Shown: positions 42,273-51,876 of the stretch, in pieces
Layout: every line of letters begins with the position of its first letter
How positions within the stretch are numbered: the stretch's first letter is position 1
Source of the DNA: JAZLDV01 sp045614925
GTDB taxonomy: Bacteria; Bacillota_I; Bacilli_A; Erysipelotrichales; Coprobacillaceae
Direction: 5' to 3'
DNA length: 64,000 bases
NCBI GenBank assembly: GCA_045614925.1
Contig: JAZLDV010000044.1
Location: 1 to 64,000 of the forward strand
Program-made: the position numbers and the translations under genes
Notes under the pieces: generated by a model
The model's database searches: none
The model's input: the letters and a program-made list of their open reading frames with translations, nothing else
Told to the model about the DNA's origin: nothing

Positions 42273-42993
42273 GGTTAAAAATATTTCAAAAAAATTTAAA
42301 AAAGTTAAAGCAGTCAATAATGTATCTTTAGAAATAAAAAAAGGTGAAATTGTTTGCTTAATTGGTCCTTCTGGATCTGGAAAAAGTACAGTGCTTAGAT
42401 GTATTAATGGATTAGAAATACCAGAAGAAGGAGAAATCTATATTGATGGTGAATTATATGATGTTAATGATAAAGCAAGATATAAAGAATTAAGAAGTAA
42501 AATGGGAGTTGTATTCCAACATTTTAATTTATTCCCACATATGACTGTTTTAGAAAATCTGACTTTAGCACAAATTCAAGTTAAAAAAAGAACTGAAAAT
42601 GAAGCGAAAGAAATTGCATATGACTATTTAAATAGGGTTGGACTTTTAGATAAAAAAGATGCATACCCAAATAAATTATCTGGTGGTCAAAAACAGCGTG
42701 TTGCGATTGCAAGAAGTTTATGCATGAATCCTGAAATTATGTTATTTGATGAACCAACTTCTGCATTAGATCCAGAAATGGTTATCGAAGTATTAGAAGT
42801 TATGCATGAATTAGCAAAAGAAGGTATGACAATGGTTGTTGTTACACATGAAATGGGATTTGCAAGAACTGTAGCTGATCGTGTAATTTTCTTAGAAAAT
42901 GGTGAAATCGTAGAAGAAAGTCAATCTGAACAATTCTTTGTTAATCCTAAAACCGAAAGAGCTCAAGATTTCTTAAGAAAGGTTATGCATTAA
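42265..42993 (+). CDS. Amino-acid ABC transporter ATP-binding protein
   Basis: This 242-aa HisP/GlnQ-type ATPase has Walker [11 protein letters not shown]-loop [14 protein letters not shown], signature [15 protein letters not shown] and Walker [13 protein letters not shown]. It starts with GTG inside the permease gene and its stop shares a base with the aminotransferase start. Confidence 0.93.
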   Translation: MIKVKNISKKFKKVKAVNNVSLEIKKGEIVCLIGPSGSGKSTVLRCINGLEIPEEGEIYIDGELYDVNDKARYKELRSKMGVVFQHFNLFPHMTVLENLTLAQIQVKKRTENEAKEIAYDYLNRVGLLDKKDAYPNKLSGGQKQRVAIARSLCMNPEIMLFDEPTSALDPEMVIEVLEVMHELAKEGMTMVVVTHEMGFARTVADRVIFLENGEIVEESQSEQFFVNPKTERAQDFLRKVMH

Positions 42994-44105
42994 TGAAATT
43001 AAAAGAATTTGAAGTTGAGACATGGATGACTGATTATGAACTAGATTGTATTTATAATCTGACTGAAACATGTGTGTCATCATTAACTTTAAATGATTTA
43101 GAAAAAATGAGTTCAAGAAATTTTAAAGATGATTTATTTTCTATGGTTCAAGATTATGGTCCAATTGTTGGATCAGATAAATTAAAAAAAGCAATATTAT
43201 CTCTTTACAAAAATAGAAATGAAAATGAAGTAACTATAACACATGGTGCTATTAATGGAAATGAATTAGTATTAATGACATTGTTAAATCCTACTGATCA
43301 TGTAATCAGTTTATTTCCTACATATCAGCAAATGTATGATTTTCCTGAATCTTTAGGATGTGAGGTTTCATTTGTCTATTTAAAAGAAGAAGATAATTGG
43401 ATGCCAAGCATAAAAGATTTTGAAAATGCTTTAAAACCTAATACCAAAATGATTTGCTTAAATTCACCAAATAATCCTACTGGAACGACTTTTGATGAAG
43501 ATATGATTATAGAAATTTGTGAATTTGCAAAAAAACATGATTTATATATTTTATGTGATGAAATATATAGAGGATTAGATTCAAAGACAAATGATATAAT
43601 GCCTTCATTTGCTGATTATTATGATAAAGCAATTGTCACTCAAAGTTTATCTAAAGTATTTTCATTTGCAGGATTAAGATTAGGATGGATTGTTGCAAAT
43701 GCTGATATTATAAGAGAAATAAATTTTAGAAGAGATTATCATATAATCTCTAGTGGTCCTATGAATGATTATTTAGGAACGATTGTTTTAGAATGTAAAG
43801 ATGAAATATTAAAAAGAAGTGATGAAATCACTTCTAAAGGGAAAATGTTATTAAAAGAATGGTTAGAAAATGAAACTCATTTTTCTTGTGTGATTCCTAC
43901 ATACGGAACCGTTGGCTTTTTAAAATATGATTTTGATATTCCTTCTAAGGAATTCTGCAGAAAACTACAAGTTGAAACTGGAATATTTTTTGTGCCTGGT
44001 AGCTGTTTTGGACTAGAGAATCATGTTCGTTTTGGTTTTACTCATAGTGATCATATTGAAAAAGCATTACCAATATTATCAAAGTGGGTTAAACAGTTTG
44101 ATTAA
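42993..44105 (+). CDS. PLP-dependent aminotransferase, class I/II
   Basis: This 370-aa fold-type I enzyme has ITHGAINGNELVLMTLL, LNSPNNPTGTTF, ILCDEIYRGLD and the PLP-lysine motif SLSKVFSFAGLRLGW. Overall it resembles the AspC-like aminotransferases that include capreomycidine-synthase-like proteins. Its place in a T-box operon with an Arg/His importer suggests it acts on the imported amino acid (for example arginine transamination), which is inference. Its stop codon overlaps that of the convergent flippase gene in a TTAA. Confidence 0.85.
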   Translation: MKLKEFEVETWMTDYELDCIYNLTETCVSSLTLNDLEKMSSRNFKDDLFSMVQDYGPIVGSDKLKKAILSLYKNRNENEVTITHGAINGNELVLMTLLNPTDHVISLFPTYQQMYDFPESLGCEVSFVYLKEEDNWMPSIKDFENALKPNTKMICLNSPNNPTGTTFDEDMIIEICEFAKKHDLYILCDEIYRGLDSKTNDIMPSFADYYDKAIVTQSLSKVFSFAGLRLGWIVANADIIREINFRRDYHIISSGPMNDYLGTIVLECKDEILKRSDEITSKGKMLLKEWLENETHFSCVIPTYGTVGFLKYDFDIPSKEFCRKLQVETGIFFVPGSCFGLENHVRFGFTHSDHIEKALPILSKWVKQFD

Positions 44106-45388
44106 ATATAAACAAATTTATAAACAAAATAAGCAGATAAACATAATGTAGTAATTAAACCTAAGTTAAGTACAATTGCTACACTTGCTACATGATAAAT
44201 AGGTGTTAATACAATTAAGAAAATGAATTCTATACCTATTTCAAGAATGCTCATATAAAACATTATTTTGTTTTTATTGAGTACTTGTAATGTGGCAGAT
44301 AAGGGAGTCTGAAGATAAAATAAAGTGAATGGTATACACATATATTTTAAATATGGATATCCTTCATTTGTGTTATATAAAAGCATTAAACAATAGTCTC
44401 CGTAAAAATAGAATAAAAAAGTAAAAGGAAGACTTATTAATAAACAGACTATAATAGAAAGAAGGATATGATTTTGCATATTCTTCTTTTTATTATAAGC
44501 TAAATCTTTATTTAATATAGGGATAAGTAATCTTAATACGACATTATTGAAAAAAGTTGGTGTTACAAGTAGTGAAATAACATATCCACTTATAATTGCA
44601 TATTGTAAATGAATATAAGATTCACTTATTCCTAAATTATTAAGAATAAATATAATGATAATTGGTTCTAAAAAATTATAGAATGAATGAAGTAGTCTTG
44701 AACCAGTTAAAGGCAATGAAATATTCATTATATCTTTGATAATAAAGTTTTCTTTTGATAAAAAGTTTTTAAAAGGTATCGTCTTATGAATATGGTTATA
44801 AAGATATAAAATAGAAACGAGTTCTCCTATACACATAGCTAAAATAGTAATTGTAATAAGAATGCTGTTATTCATATGACCGTATCTTTTTATTATTAAA
44901 TAAGTAAATGTGATTCTTGTTATTTCTTCTAACAGATTAGAAACAGAAAGATGTATAACATCTTCTTTTCCTAGATAGTAATTTTTAATTATTCCACTTA
45001 CTGCAATGAGAGGTATAAATAATATCATTGATAAAATTGGTAAATAAGCATCTTTGTTTTTTAAAAAAGAAAGAGCAATTGTTTTAGAAAAAAATAGTAA
45101 TAGAAGAATCATGATGATTGATGAAATTAAAGCAATAAATGATGATGTAATAATGATTTTCCTATTATCATATTGAGGGTTTGAAATTAATCTGAATACT
45201 GCTGAAGGTATAGAAAATTGTGATAATGTAATACATAATGATAAAGTAGGGATAATAAGTATATATAGAGACATCGCTTCTATTGATAATAATCGTGATA
45301 AAAGCATTCTATTAGCTAAAGAAAATACTTTTGAAATAAGAGTGCTTGAGGTTAAAATAATAAATGAATTTAATAATTTTCTTTTCAT
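44102..45388 (-). CDS. SpoVB/MurJ-like lipid-linked oligosaccharide flippase
   Basis: This 428-aa protein of the MVF/polysaccharide-transporter superfamily has about twelve transmembrane helices. The N-terminus (SFIILTSSTLISKVFSLANR) and the SIPSAVFRLIS block resemble stage V sporulation protein B and related flippases. It is shorter than SpoVB (about 520 aa). The likely role is flipping lipid-linked sugar precursors in spore cortex or envelope synthesis. SD AAAGGAAG. It has no terminator of its own and its 3' end overlaps the convergent gene by 4 bases. Confidence 0.75.
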   Translation of the reverse strand: MKRKLLNSFIILTSSTLISKVFSLANRMLLSRLLSIEAMSLYILIIPTLSLCITLSQFSIPSAVFRLISNPQYDNRKIIITSSFIALISSIIMILLLLFFSKTIALSFLKNKDAYLPILSMILFIPLIAVSGIIKNYYLGKEDVIHLSVSNLLEEITRITFTYLIIKRYGHMNNSILITITILAMCIGELVSILYLYNHIHKTIPFKNFLSKENFIIKDIMNISLPLTGSRLLHSFYNFLEPIIIIFILNNLGISESYIHLQYAIISGYVISLLVTPTFFNNVVLRLLIPILNKDLAYNKKKNMQNHILLSIIVCLLISLPFTFLFYFYGDYCLMLLYNTNEGYPYLKYMCIPFTLFYLQTPLSATLQVLNKNKIMFYMSILEIGIEFIFLIVLTPIYHVASVAIVLNLGLITTLCLSAYFVYKFVYI

Positions 45389-45466
45389 AAAATACTTCCT
45401 TTATAGTTGGTTTTCCTTTATAATGAATATGTAAAAAAAGTGTTAAATATGTTAGGAAGTGCAAAA

Positions 45467-45754
45467 ATGGAAATTAATTTAAAGAATAACTTACCAAAAG
45501 ATATTCTTTTTTTGATGAGAATAAAAGCAAATGAATTTAAAAGTGAAGGTATAAGCGATATCTCTGTTCATGATATACAAGAATATTTATTTTATACAAA
45601 ATGGAATAAAAATGAATCTATTATATTATGTGAATTAATTGATGATATTATGTCTTTACAATTTTCGGATATTTTTGAATATCTTAAATTTAAAGTTATA
45701 AAAGAAGCAACTTTTATGAATATTGAAGATTTTAGTGAATTCATTGCAAAATAA
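45467..45754 (+). CDS. ComN-like post-transcriptional regulator
   Basis: This 95-aa helical protein has ISVHDIQEYLFYTKWNKNES and LIDDIMSLQFSDIFEYLKFK, the conserved core of the ComN/YrzD family. In Bacillus ComN (near recJ/secDF in the genome) affects comE mRNA and binds DivIVA-linked sites. The start at 45467 follows AGGAAGTG; the longer frame begins within the promoter (TATAAT at 45419-45424). A terminator follows, then recJ. Confidence 0.8.
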   Translation: MEINLKNNLPKDILFLMRIKANEFKSEGISDISVHDIQEYLFYTKWNKNESIILCELIDDIMSLQFSDIFEYLKFKVIKEATFMNIEDFSEFIAK

Positions 45755-45775
45755 CTGATTTTCAGTTATTTTTTC
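45750..45775 (+). terminator. Terminator between the comN-like gene and recJ
   Basis: 9-bp stem (45750-45758 with 45762-45770, AATAACTGA arm), TTT loop, T-rich tail. Confidence 0.88.
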
Positions 45776-45793
45776 TTTTTTTAAGGAGAATAT

Positions 45794-47410
45794 ATGGAAT
45801 ATAAAATTAAAGAATTAACAAAATATAGACAAATACAAGAAAAGTATAATATTAACTCACTTTTAGCAAAAGTGATTGAATATAATCAGTATGAAGATTT
45901 ATCTTCATTTATTAATCCACGTCTTGTATATCATGATTTTTCTTTGTTAGAAGAATCAGATATGGCTTTAGATCGTATTTTTGAGGCTATAGAGAATAAC
46001 GAAAAAATATGTATTTATGGAGATTATGATTGTGATGGTATATTAGCCACTACTATACTTGTACAAGCGTTTTTAGAATTAGGAGTACAGGTTGGTTATC
46101 ATATTCCTGATCGTTTTAGTGATGGTTATGGTTTAAATGTAAACAGAGTAGAACAGATGGCAAGCAAAGGCTATACTTTGATTATTACAGTGGATAATGG
46201 AGTTAAAGCTTTTGAAGCAATTGATCGTGCAAATGAACTTGGCATAGATGTTATTGTTACTGATCATCATCAATTTGATCAGGAGTTACCAGATGCCTGC
46301 TGTATTATTCATACAAAATTATCACCAGATTATCCTTTTAAAGAAATATCAGGTGGTTTTTTAGCGTATAAATTAGCAGTTGCATTGTTAGAAAAACAAG
46401 ATAAATATTTATATTGTCTTGCTGCAATTACAACAATTTCTGATATGATGCCATTACTTGATGAAAATAGATCTTTAGTTAAAAAGGCATTGTGTTTTAT
46501 GACTGAAGAAAAATATCAGTCTCTAGAATTACTTTTAGGAAATCAGAAGTATAATGCAAAATCTATCGGATATACAATTGCACCAAAAATCAATTCTTTT
46601 GGTCGTATGCCTGAGTTTGTTCAACCAAATGTTTTAGTTAAATATTTTTTAAAAAATGCAACTCAGGAATTAAGATTAAAAGTATCGTCTATGGCTTCAA
46701 CCATTAACAATAAAAGACAGTCTATTACAAATAAGCAATATAGTGAAATTGAAATTAAAGATGATATGAATTTTTTATATTATGGAAATGAACAGATTCA
46801 TGAAGGGATTGTCGGTCTTATTGCAGGAAAATATACGAGAATGTATGAAAAACCAAGTTTTGTCATGAAGTTAGATAGTGAAAAAGGAATATATAAAGGA
46901 AGTGCAAGAAGTGTAGAAGGATTTTCTTTACATGATTTCTTTAATAGACATAAAGATTGTCTTGTTACATATGGAGGACATGCTTTAGCTGGAGGTTTTT
47001 CTATACATAAAAGTGATTACGATTATTTTTATAAATTAATTGAAAATGAACTGATGGGTAAAGAATTACATAATATCATTTATACATTAGATGTAGATGA
47101 ATATGATCTTTCTGTAAAAAACATTGAATCATTATCTTATTTAGAACCTTTTGGTATGTGTAATGAAGAGCCTTTAATATGTATTAAGAATTTAAAAATA
47201 GAGAGACTTGTTTTGTTATCTCAAGGAAAACATCTTAAAATGGAATTTAACTTACCTAATGGATTATTAGAAGCTTTATTATTTAATAAGGGTGAGTTAT
47301 ATAAAGAATTAAGTCAGTTAGATACAATTGACTTAATAGGGAAAGTAAGTATTAATGAATTTAATGGTGTTAAAAAAATGAATATATCTGTTGAACATAT
47401 GATTTACTAA
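45794..47410 (+). CDS. recJ: Single-stranded-DNA-specific 5'-3' exonuclease RecJ
   Basis: This 538-aa DHH-family nuclease has DYDCDG (residues 77-82, metal ligands), VTDHHQFD (DHH box) and GGHALAGGF of the DHHA1 domain. It degrades 5'-ended single-stranded DNA in recombination and repair. Bacillus RecJ is about 790 aa with an extra C-terminal domain, so this is the compact core form with an OB domain at the end. It precedes apt and rsh as in many Firmicutes. SD AAGGAG. Confidence 0.92.
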   Translation: MEYKIKELTKYRQIQEKYNINSLLAKVIEYNQYEDLSSFINPRLVYHDFSLLEESDMALDRIFEAIENNEKICIYGDYDCDGILATTILVQAFLELGVQVGYHIPDRFSDGYGLNVNRVEQMASKGYTLIITVDNGVKAFEAIDRANELGIDVIVTDHHQFDQELPDACCIIHTKLSPDYPFKEISGGFLAYKLAVALLEKQDKYLYCLAAITTISDMMPLLDENRSLVKKALCFMTEEKYQSLELLLGNQKYNAKSIGYTIAPKINSFGRMPEFVQPNVLVKYFLKNATQELRLKVSSMASTINNKRQSITNKQYSEIEIKDDMNFLYYGNEQIHEGIVGLIAGKYTRMYEKPSFVMKLDSEKGIYKGSARSVEGFSLHDFFNRHKDCLVTYGGHALAGGFSIHKSDYDYFYKLIENELMGKELHNIIYTLDVDEYDLSVKNIESLSYLEPFGMCNEEPLICIKNLKIERLVLLSQGKHLKMEFNLPNGLLEALLFNKGELYKELSQLDTIDLIGKVSINEFNGVKKMNISVEHMIY

Positions 47411-47433
47411 GTACCATTTTTATGGTACTTTTT
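47409..47433 (+). terminator. Terminator after recJ
   Basis: 8-bp stem (47409-47416 with 47423-47430, AAGTACCA arm) overlapping the recJ stop, with T-run. Confidence 0.85.
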
Positions 47434-47505
47434 GTGTATTTTGACTATTTTTATGCATTATTTTTCGTTAAATTAGACAAATATAAATATATTTTAGAAT
47501 CTTTC

Positions 47506-47534
47506 TTTGCACATTATATGAAATTTGATATAAT
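47506..47534 (+). promoter_or_regulatory. Promoter of apt
   Basis: TTTGCA (47506-47511), 17 bases, TATAAT (47529-47534) with a TGA extension. Confidence 0.65.
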
Positions 47535-47559
47535 GATTATGTATCGAGGAGGATTGTTT

Positions 47560-48072
47560 ATGAATTTAAAAGATTATATTGCAGATATTAAAGATTTCCC
47601 AGAAGAAGGAATTATTTTTAGAGATGTTACACCTTTATTAGCAGATAAAGATGCATATAAAGAAGCAATTCGTTTAATTGTAGAATATGCTAAAGATAAA
47701 AATGTAGATGTTATTTGTGGACCTGAAGCAAGAGGATTCTTATTTGGATGTCCTGCAGCGGTTGAATTAGGTGTAGGATTTGTACCTGTAAGAAAACCAG
47801 GTAAGTTACCTAGAGAAGTAATCAGTAAAAAATATGATTTAGAATATGGAAGTAATGAAATTCAAATGCATAGTGATTCAATTAAACCAGGACAAAATGT
47901 TTTGATTGTTGATGATTTATTAGCAACTGGTGGAACAGTAGAAGCAGCTGCTTCTTTAATTGAGCAAATGGGTGGTCATGTTGTTGGTATGGCCTTCTTA
48001 ATTGAATTAGAAGCATTAAAAGGTAGAGAAATTTTAAGTCAATATGACTTATATTCTGTATTAAAATATTAA
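47560..48072 (+). CDS. apt: Adenine phosphoribosyltransferase
   Basis: This 170-aa purine salvage enzyme joins adenine and PRPP into AMP. It has [16 protein letters not shown] at the start, [10 protein letters not shown], and the PRPP loop [13 protein letters not shown]. The length is exactly that of the family when the start is ATG 47560 after CGAGGAGG; the longer open frame runs back through the promoter and the recJ terminator. A weaker terminator lies between it and rsh. Confidence 0.97.
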   Translation: MNLKDYIADIKDFPEEGIIFRDVTPLLADKDAYKEAIRLIVEYAKDKNVDVICGPEARGFLFGCPAAVELGVGFVPVRKPGKLPREVISKKYDLEYGSNEIQMHSDSIKPGQNVLIVDDLLATGGTVEAAASLIEQMGGHVVGMAFLIELEALKGREILSQYDLYSVLKY

Positions 48073-48094
48073 AAAGAGACGTAGTCTCTTTTTT
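48073..48094 (+). terminator. Intergenic terminator/attenuator between apt and rsh
   Basis: 8-bp stem AAAGAGAC/GTCTCTTT (48073-48080 with 48084-48091), 3-base loop and T6. It is followed immediately by the rsh SD, so read-through likely sets the apt:rsh ratio; I see no separate rsh promoter. Confidence 0.8.
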
Positions 48095-48111
48095 AGTAAA
48101 GGAGGATCAGT

Positions 48112-50325
48112 ATGAAATATAAAACAGCTGGGCAAAAAGTAACGATAGAAGATGTTCTTGAAAGTTGTTCTACTTATATTACAAAACAAGAAAGTATAGA
48201 TTTAATTAAAAAAGCTTATGATTATATTATGATTATGCATGAGGGTCAAAAACGTAAAAGTGGAGAACCTTATGTAGTTCATTTAATATGGGTTGCATAT
48301 ATTTTAACAACATTACAAAGTGGACCGACTACAATTGCTGCAGGTTTATTGCATGATGTTATGGAAGATTGCGATGTACCTAGAGAAAAAATGGTTGAGC
48401 TTTTCGGTGAAGAAATTACAACTCTTGTTGAAGGAGTTACAAAATTAAAGAAAATGCCTTATAAAGATGAGGCGGATGTTTATGCAGAAAATCATAGAAA
48501 AATCTATATTGCTATGGCGAAAGATATTCGTGTTATTATGATTAAATTTGCTGACCGTTTGCACAATATGAGAACATTAGAATTTATGCCTCCGCATAAA
48601 CAGCAACGTATATCAAGAGAAACTTTAGAAGTCTATGCTCCTATAGCACATCGTTTAGGTTTGAATGATATTCGTACAGAATTAGAAGATTTATGTTTGT
48701 TTTATTTAGATCCTCATGCTTATAAAGAAATAGGAGATTTATTAGCTAGAAAACGTGATGAACGTAAAGAATTCGTTGATCAGATGATGGAAAATGTCAA
48801 AAAGATATTAGATGATCATGGAATTCAATATAAAATTAAAGGTAGAGCAAAACATATTTATAGTATTTATAAAAAAATGATTATTAAACATATTCGTTTT
48901 GATGAGTTATATGATTTGAATGCCTTACGTATTATTGTGAATGAAAAATTAGATTGTTATGAGGTTTTAGGTATAATTCATGATAACTATCGACCATTAC
49001 CAGGACGATTTAAAGATTATATTGCTATGCCTAAACCAAATATGTATCGTTCTTTACATACAGCAGTTATTGGGGCTGGTGGAAAGATATTTGAAATTCA
49101 GATTAGAACACAAGAAATGGATGATTTAGCAGAACGAGGTGTTGCATCACATTGGTCTTATAAGGAAGGAAAAGATTATTCTTCTAAACAGGAACAAAAA
49201 GATATTGTTAATAAATTACAATGGTTAGGTGATTTTATTTCATTGAGTGATGAAATAAAAGATGAAGATGCAAAAGACTATTATGATACTTTACGTAGAG
49301 ATATCTTTGAAGCCAATGTCTATGTTATGACTCCTCAAAGTAAAATTGTAGAATTGCCAAATGGTTCTACTCCAATTGATTTTGCTTATCGTATTCATAC
49401 TGAAGTTGGACATCATGCAGTTGGTGCTTTAGTTAATGGGGTTATGGTTCCTATTCATACTAAATTAAAAACTGGTGATGTTGTTGAAATTAAAACAAAT
49501 AAAAACTCTGGTCCTAATGAAGATTGGCTAAAATTTGTTAGATCTGCAGGTGCTAAGAGTAAAATCAGACAATATATTGCTAAAAAAGACCAGGAAACTT
49601 TAAAAGAAATATTAGAGTTTGGTCGAACATTATTGAAAGAAGAAATTAAAAAACGTGGATGGGATGAAAAGAAATATTTAGACCCTGAAACATATAAAAA
49701 TTATTATGGTTCTTTTGGAGCAAATAATTTTGATGATATTTTACTTGTTATTGGTAAAAAACAGGCTGCTGCTTCTACATTGTTGGATAAGGTTGCTCCT
49801 AAATCTACAGGGATTATGGACAGTTTATCTAAGATGTTTAAAAAGAATAATAATGTTCTTTCTCCTAAGAAAAAGGATAATAGTTTTGGTATAAGTGTTA
49901 GTGGTGTTGATGGTGTTAGAGTACAGATTTCAAAATGCTGTAGTCCAATTCCAGGTGATCCTATTGTTGGATTTGTATCAAAAGGTCAAGGGATTAAAGT
50001 ACATAGAGCAGATTGTCCTAATATGAAATCGGCAGAAAGAGGTCGTATTATTGATGTATATTGGGATTATACAAGTGCTTCAATGAAACGTTTTGATGTT
50101 GATTTAGAAGTTCATGCTTTAGATAGACCAAATCTATTGAACGATATTATTACTGTATTAGGACAGGTTAAAGTTAATATTTCTAATATTAATGCAAAGG
50201 TTACAAGTGGTGAAGCTGAAATTCATTTAACTATTAATGTTGAAAATGCTGAAGCATTACAAGTGACTATTGATAACTTAAATAAAGTTCATGGAATTTT
50301 TGATATAAAAAGAGTTATGCATTAG
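48112..50325 (+). CDS. rel: Bifunctional (p)ppGpp synthetase/hydrolase (RSH)
   Basis: This 737-aa long RSH has the HD hydrolase domain with LLHDVMEDCDVP and FADRLHNMRTLE, the synthetase domain with KGRAKHIYSIYKKM and PLPGRFKDYIAMPKPN, the TGS domain (VELPNGSTPIDFAYRIH), and a C-terminal ACT domain from about residue 660. Both catalytic halves appear intact, so it should make and degrade (p)ppGpp according to tRNA charging on ribosomes. The dtd gene that often follows in Bacillus is missing; hisS is next. Confidence 0.96.
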   Translation: MKYKTAGQKVTIEDVLESCSTYITKQESIDLIKKAYDYIMIMHEGQKRKSGEPYVVHLIWVAYILTTLQSGPTTIAAGLLHDVMEDCDVPREKMVELFGEEITTLVEGVTKLKKMPYKDEADVYAENHRKIYIAMAKDIRVIMIKFADRLHNMRTLEFMPPHKQQRISRETLEVYAPIAHRLGLNDIRTELEDLCLFYLDPHAYKEIGDLLARKRDERKEFVDQMMENVKKILDDHGIQYKIKGRAKHIYSIYKKMIIKHIRFDELYDLNALRIIVNEKLDCYEVLGIIHDNYRPLPGRFKDYIAMPKPNMYRSLHTAVIGAGGKIFEIQIRTQEMDDLAERGVASHWSYKEGKDYSSKQEQKDIVNKLQWLGDFISLSDEIKDEDAKDYYDTLRRDIFEANVYVMTPQSKIVELPNGSTPIDFAYRIHTEVGHHAVGALVNGVMVPIHTKLKTGDVVEIKTNKNSGPNEDWLKFVRSAGAKSKIRQYIAKKDQETLKEILEFGRTLLKEEIKKRGWDEKKYLDPETYKNYYGSFGANNFDDILLVIGKKQAAASTLLDKVAPKSTGIMDSLSKMFKKNNNVLSPKKKDNSFGISVSGVDGVRVQISKCCSPIPGDPIVGFVSKGQGIKVHRADCPNMKSAERGRIIDVYWDYTSASMKRFDVDLEVHALDRPNLLNDIITVLGQVKVNISNINAKVTSGEAEIHLTINVENAEALQVTIDNLNKVHGIFDIKRVMH

Positions 50326-50335
50326 TTATTTGTAG

Positions 50336-50364
50336 TTGAATTATTTATACTATTCGTATATAAT
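50336..50364 (+). promoter_or_regulatory. Promoter of the hisS-aspS T-box transcript
   Basis: TTGAAT (50336-50341), 17 bases, TATAAT (50359-50364). Confidence 0.75.
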
Positions 50365-50371
50365 ATTTCTA

Positions 50372-50571
50372 TCCTGGGAAAAAGATTAAATAGTGGATTT
50401 TTTTAGAGACGCTGTGGTTGGTGAAAACAGTGAAAAGTAAGCTATGGGACACTTTGGAGGATGTTATGAGAGTAACCGTAAGTCGCGTTAAGACTATAGA
50501 GAGTATATCGTAAGATATAAAAAAAGGTGGTACCGCGTTTAGATAACGTCCTTTTATAAGGACGTTTTTTT
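50372..50571 (+). ncRNA. T-box leader of hisS-aspS with overlapping GAC (Asp) and CAC (His) specifiers
   Basis: Stem I, GGTTGGTGAAAACAG loop, then GGGACACTTTGGAG. The usual register gives GAC (50448-50450, Asp), and CAC (50450-50452, His) overlaps it by one base. The core AAAAGGTGGTACCGCG (50522-50537) and a terminator (stem 50545-50553/50558-50566, T-run) follow. The two codons correspond to the two synthetases downstream. Confidence 0.93.
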
Positions 50572-50595
50572 ATTTAAATTAAAGGAGGAATAATA

Positions 50596-51876
50596 ATGGG
50601 ATATAGTGCACCAAGAGGAACTGTAGATATTTTAAGTGATGTTTCTTTAAAATGGCAAGAGTTAGAACAATTAATTCGTACAATTTGTGCAAATTATAAT
50701 GTTAAAGAAATGAGAACACCAATTTTTGAACATACTGAATTATTTACAAGAGCAGTAGGAGATACAACTGATGTTGTATCTAAAGAAATGTATTCTTTTG
50801 AAGATAAAAAAGGTCGTTCAATTACTTTAAGACCTGAAGGAACTGCAGGAATTGCAAGAGCTTATGTTGAACATAAATTATTTGCAGCGCCTGAAAAATT
50901 ACAAAAATTCTATTATATGGGACCAATGTTCAGATATGAAAGACCAGGTAATGGAAGACAAAGACAATTCCACCAATTTGGAGTTGAAATGTTAGGATTA
51001 GAGTCTGCATATGTTGATGTTGAATGTATGGTTATGGCTGTGACATTAGTTGAAGCTTTAGGATTAAAAGATGTTAAATTACATATTAATTCTTTAGGAG
51101 ATGAAGAATCAAGAGATGCTTATAGAGATGCTTTAAAAGCGCATTTTGCTCCTGCATTAGATGAATTATGTTATGACTGTAAACAAAGATTTGAAAAAAA
51201 TCCATTAAGAATTTTAGATTGTAAAGTTGATGCTAAAAATCCAATTATGCAAAATGCACCTAAAACAATTGATTATTTAAGTGAAAGTGCAAAAGCTCAT
51301 TTTGATAAAGTATGTTCTTTATTAGATGATTTAGAAATTGAATATGAAGTTGATACAAATTTAGTAAGAGGATTAGATTACTATTCTCATACAGTATTTG
51401 AAATTATTAGTGATGATCCAAAAATGGGGCAAGGTGCAACTGTTGGAGGAGGAGGTCGTTATAATTCATTAATTAGTGAATTAGGTGGACCAGCTACTCC
51501 TGGTGTTGGATTTGCTTTTGGTATGGAACGTTTATTATTAGCTTGTGCAGGAAATGAATCTGACGAAGATGGTTTAGATGTTTATGTTATGCCACTTGGT
51601 CAAGCTGCTAAAGATTTAGCTATGCAAATTACTTTAATGTTAAGAGCTAATGGATTTACTTGTGATATGGATCAATGCGATCGTGGATTAAAAGGACAAT
51701 TTAAATCAGCTGATCGTTTTAATGCACATTTTTCTATGATTATTGGTGATGAAGAAGTAGAAAAAGAAGTTGTAAATATGAAGTGTAATCATTCTAGAGA
51801 ACAGCATGTTGTTGCTTTAGAAGATATTGTTGAATTTATTGAAAATCATTATGAAGGAGGACATAGTCATGAATAG
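50596..51876 (+). CDS. hisS: Histidyl-tRNA synthetase
   Basis: This 426-aa class II synthetase has PRGTVDIL at the start, motif 2 LRPEGTAGIARAYVE, the histidine signatures GLDYYSHTVFE and GGRYNSL, motif 3 GVGFAFGMERLL, and a C-terminal anticodon-binding domain. SD AAAGGAGG. It overlaps aspS by 8 bases and is controlled by the T-box at 50372. Confidence 0.97.
   Translation: MGYSAPRGTVDILSDVSLKWQELEQLIRTICANYNVKEMRTPIFEHTELFTRAVGDTTDVVSKEMYSFEDKKGRSITLRPEGTAGIARAYVEHKLFAAPEKLQKFYYMGPMFRYERPGNGRQRQFHQFGVEMLGLESAYVDVECMVMAVTLVEALGLKDVKLHINSLGDEESRDAYRDALKAHFAPALDELCYDCKQRFEKNPLRILDCKVDAKNPIMQNAPKTIDYLSESAKAHFDKVCSLLDDLEIEYEVDTNLVRGLDYYSHTVFEIISDDPKMGQGATVGGGGRYNSLISELGGPATPGVGFAFGMERLLLACAGNESDEDGLDVYVMPLGQAAKDLAMQITLMLRANGFTCDMDQCDRGLKGQFKSADRFNAHFSMIIGDEEVEKEVVNMKCNHSREQHVVALEDIVEFIENHYEGGHSHE

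Noticed and set aside
47422..47559. 46-residue N-terminal extension of Apt
   Set aside because: It covers the recJ terminator tail and the apt promoter; without it the protein has the normal 170 residues and a strong SD.
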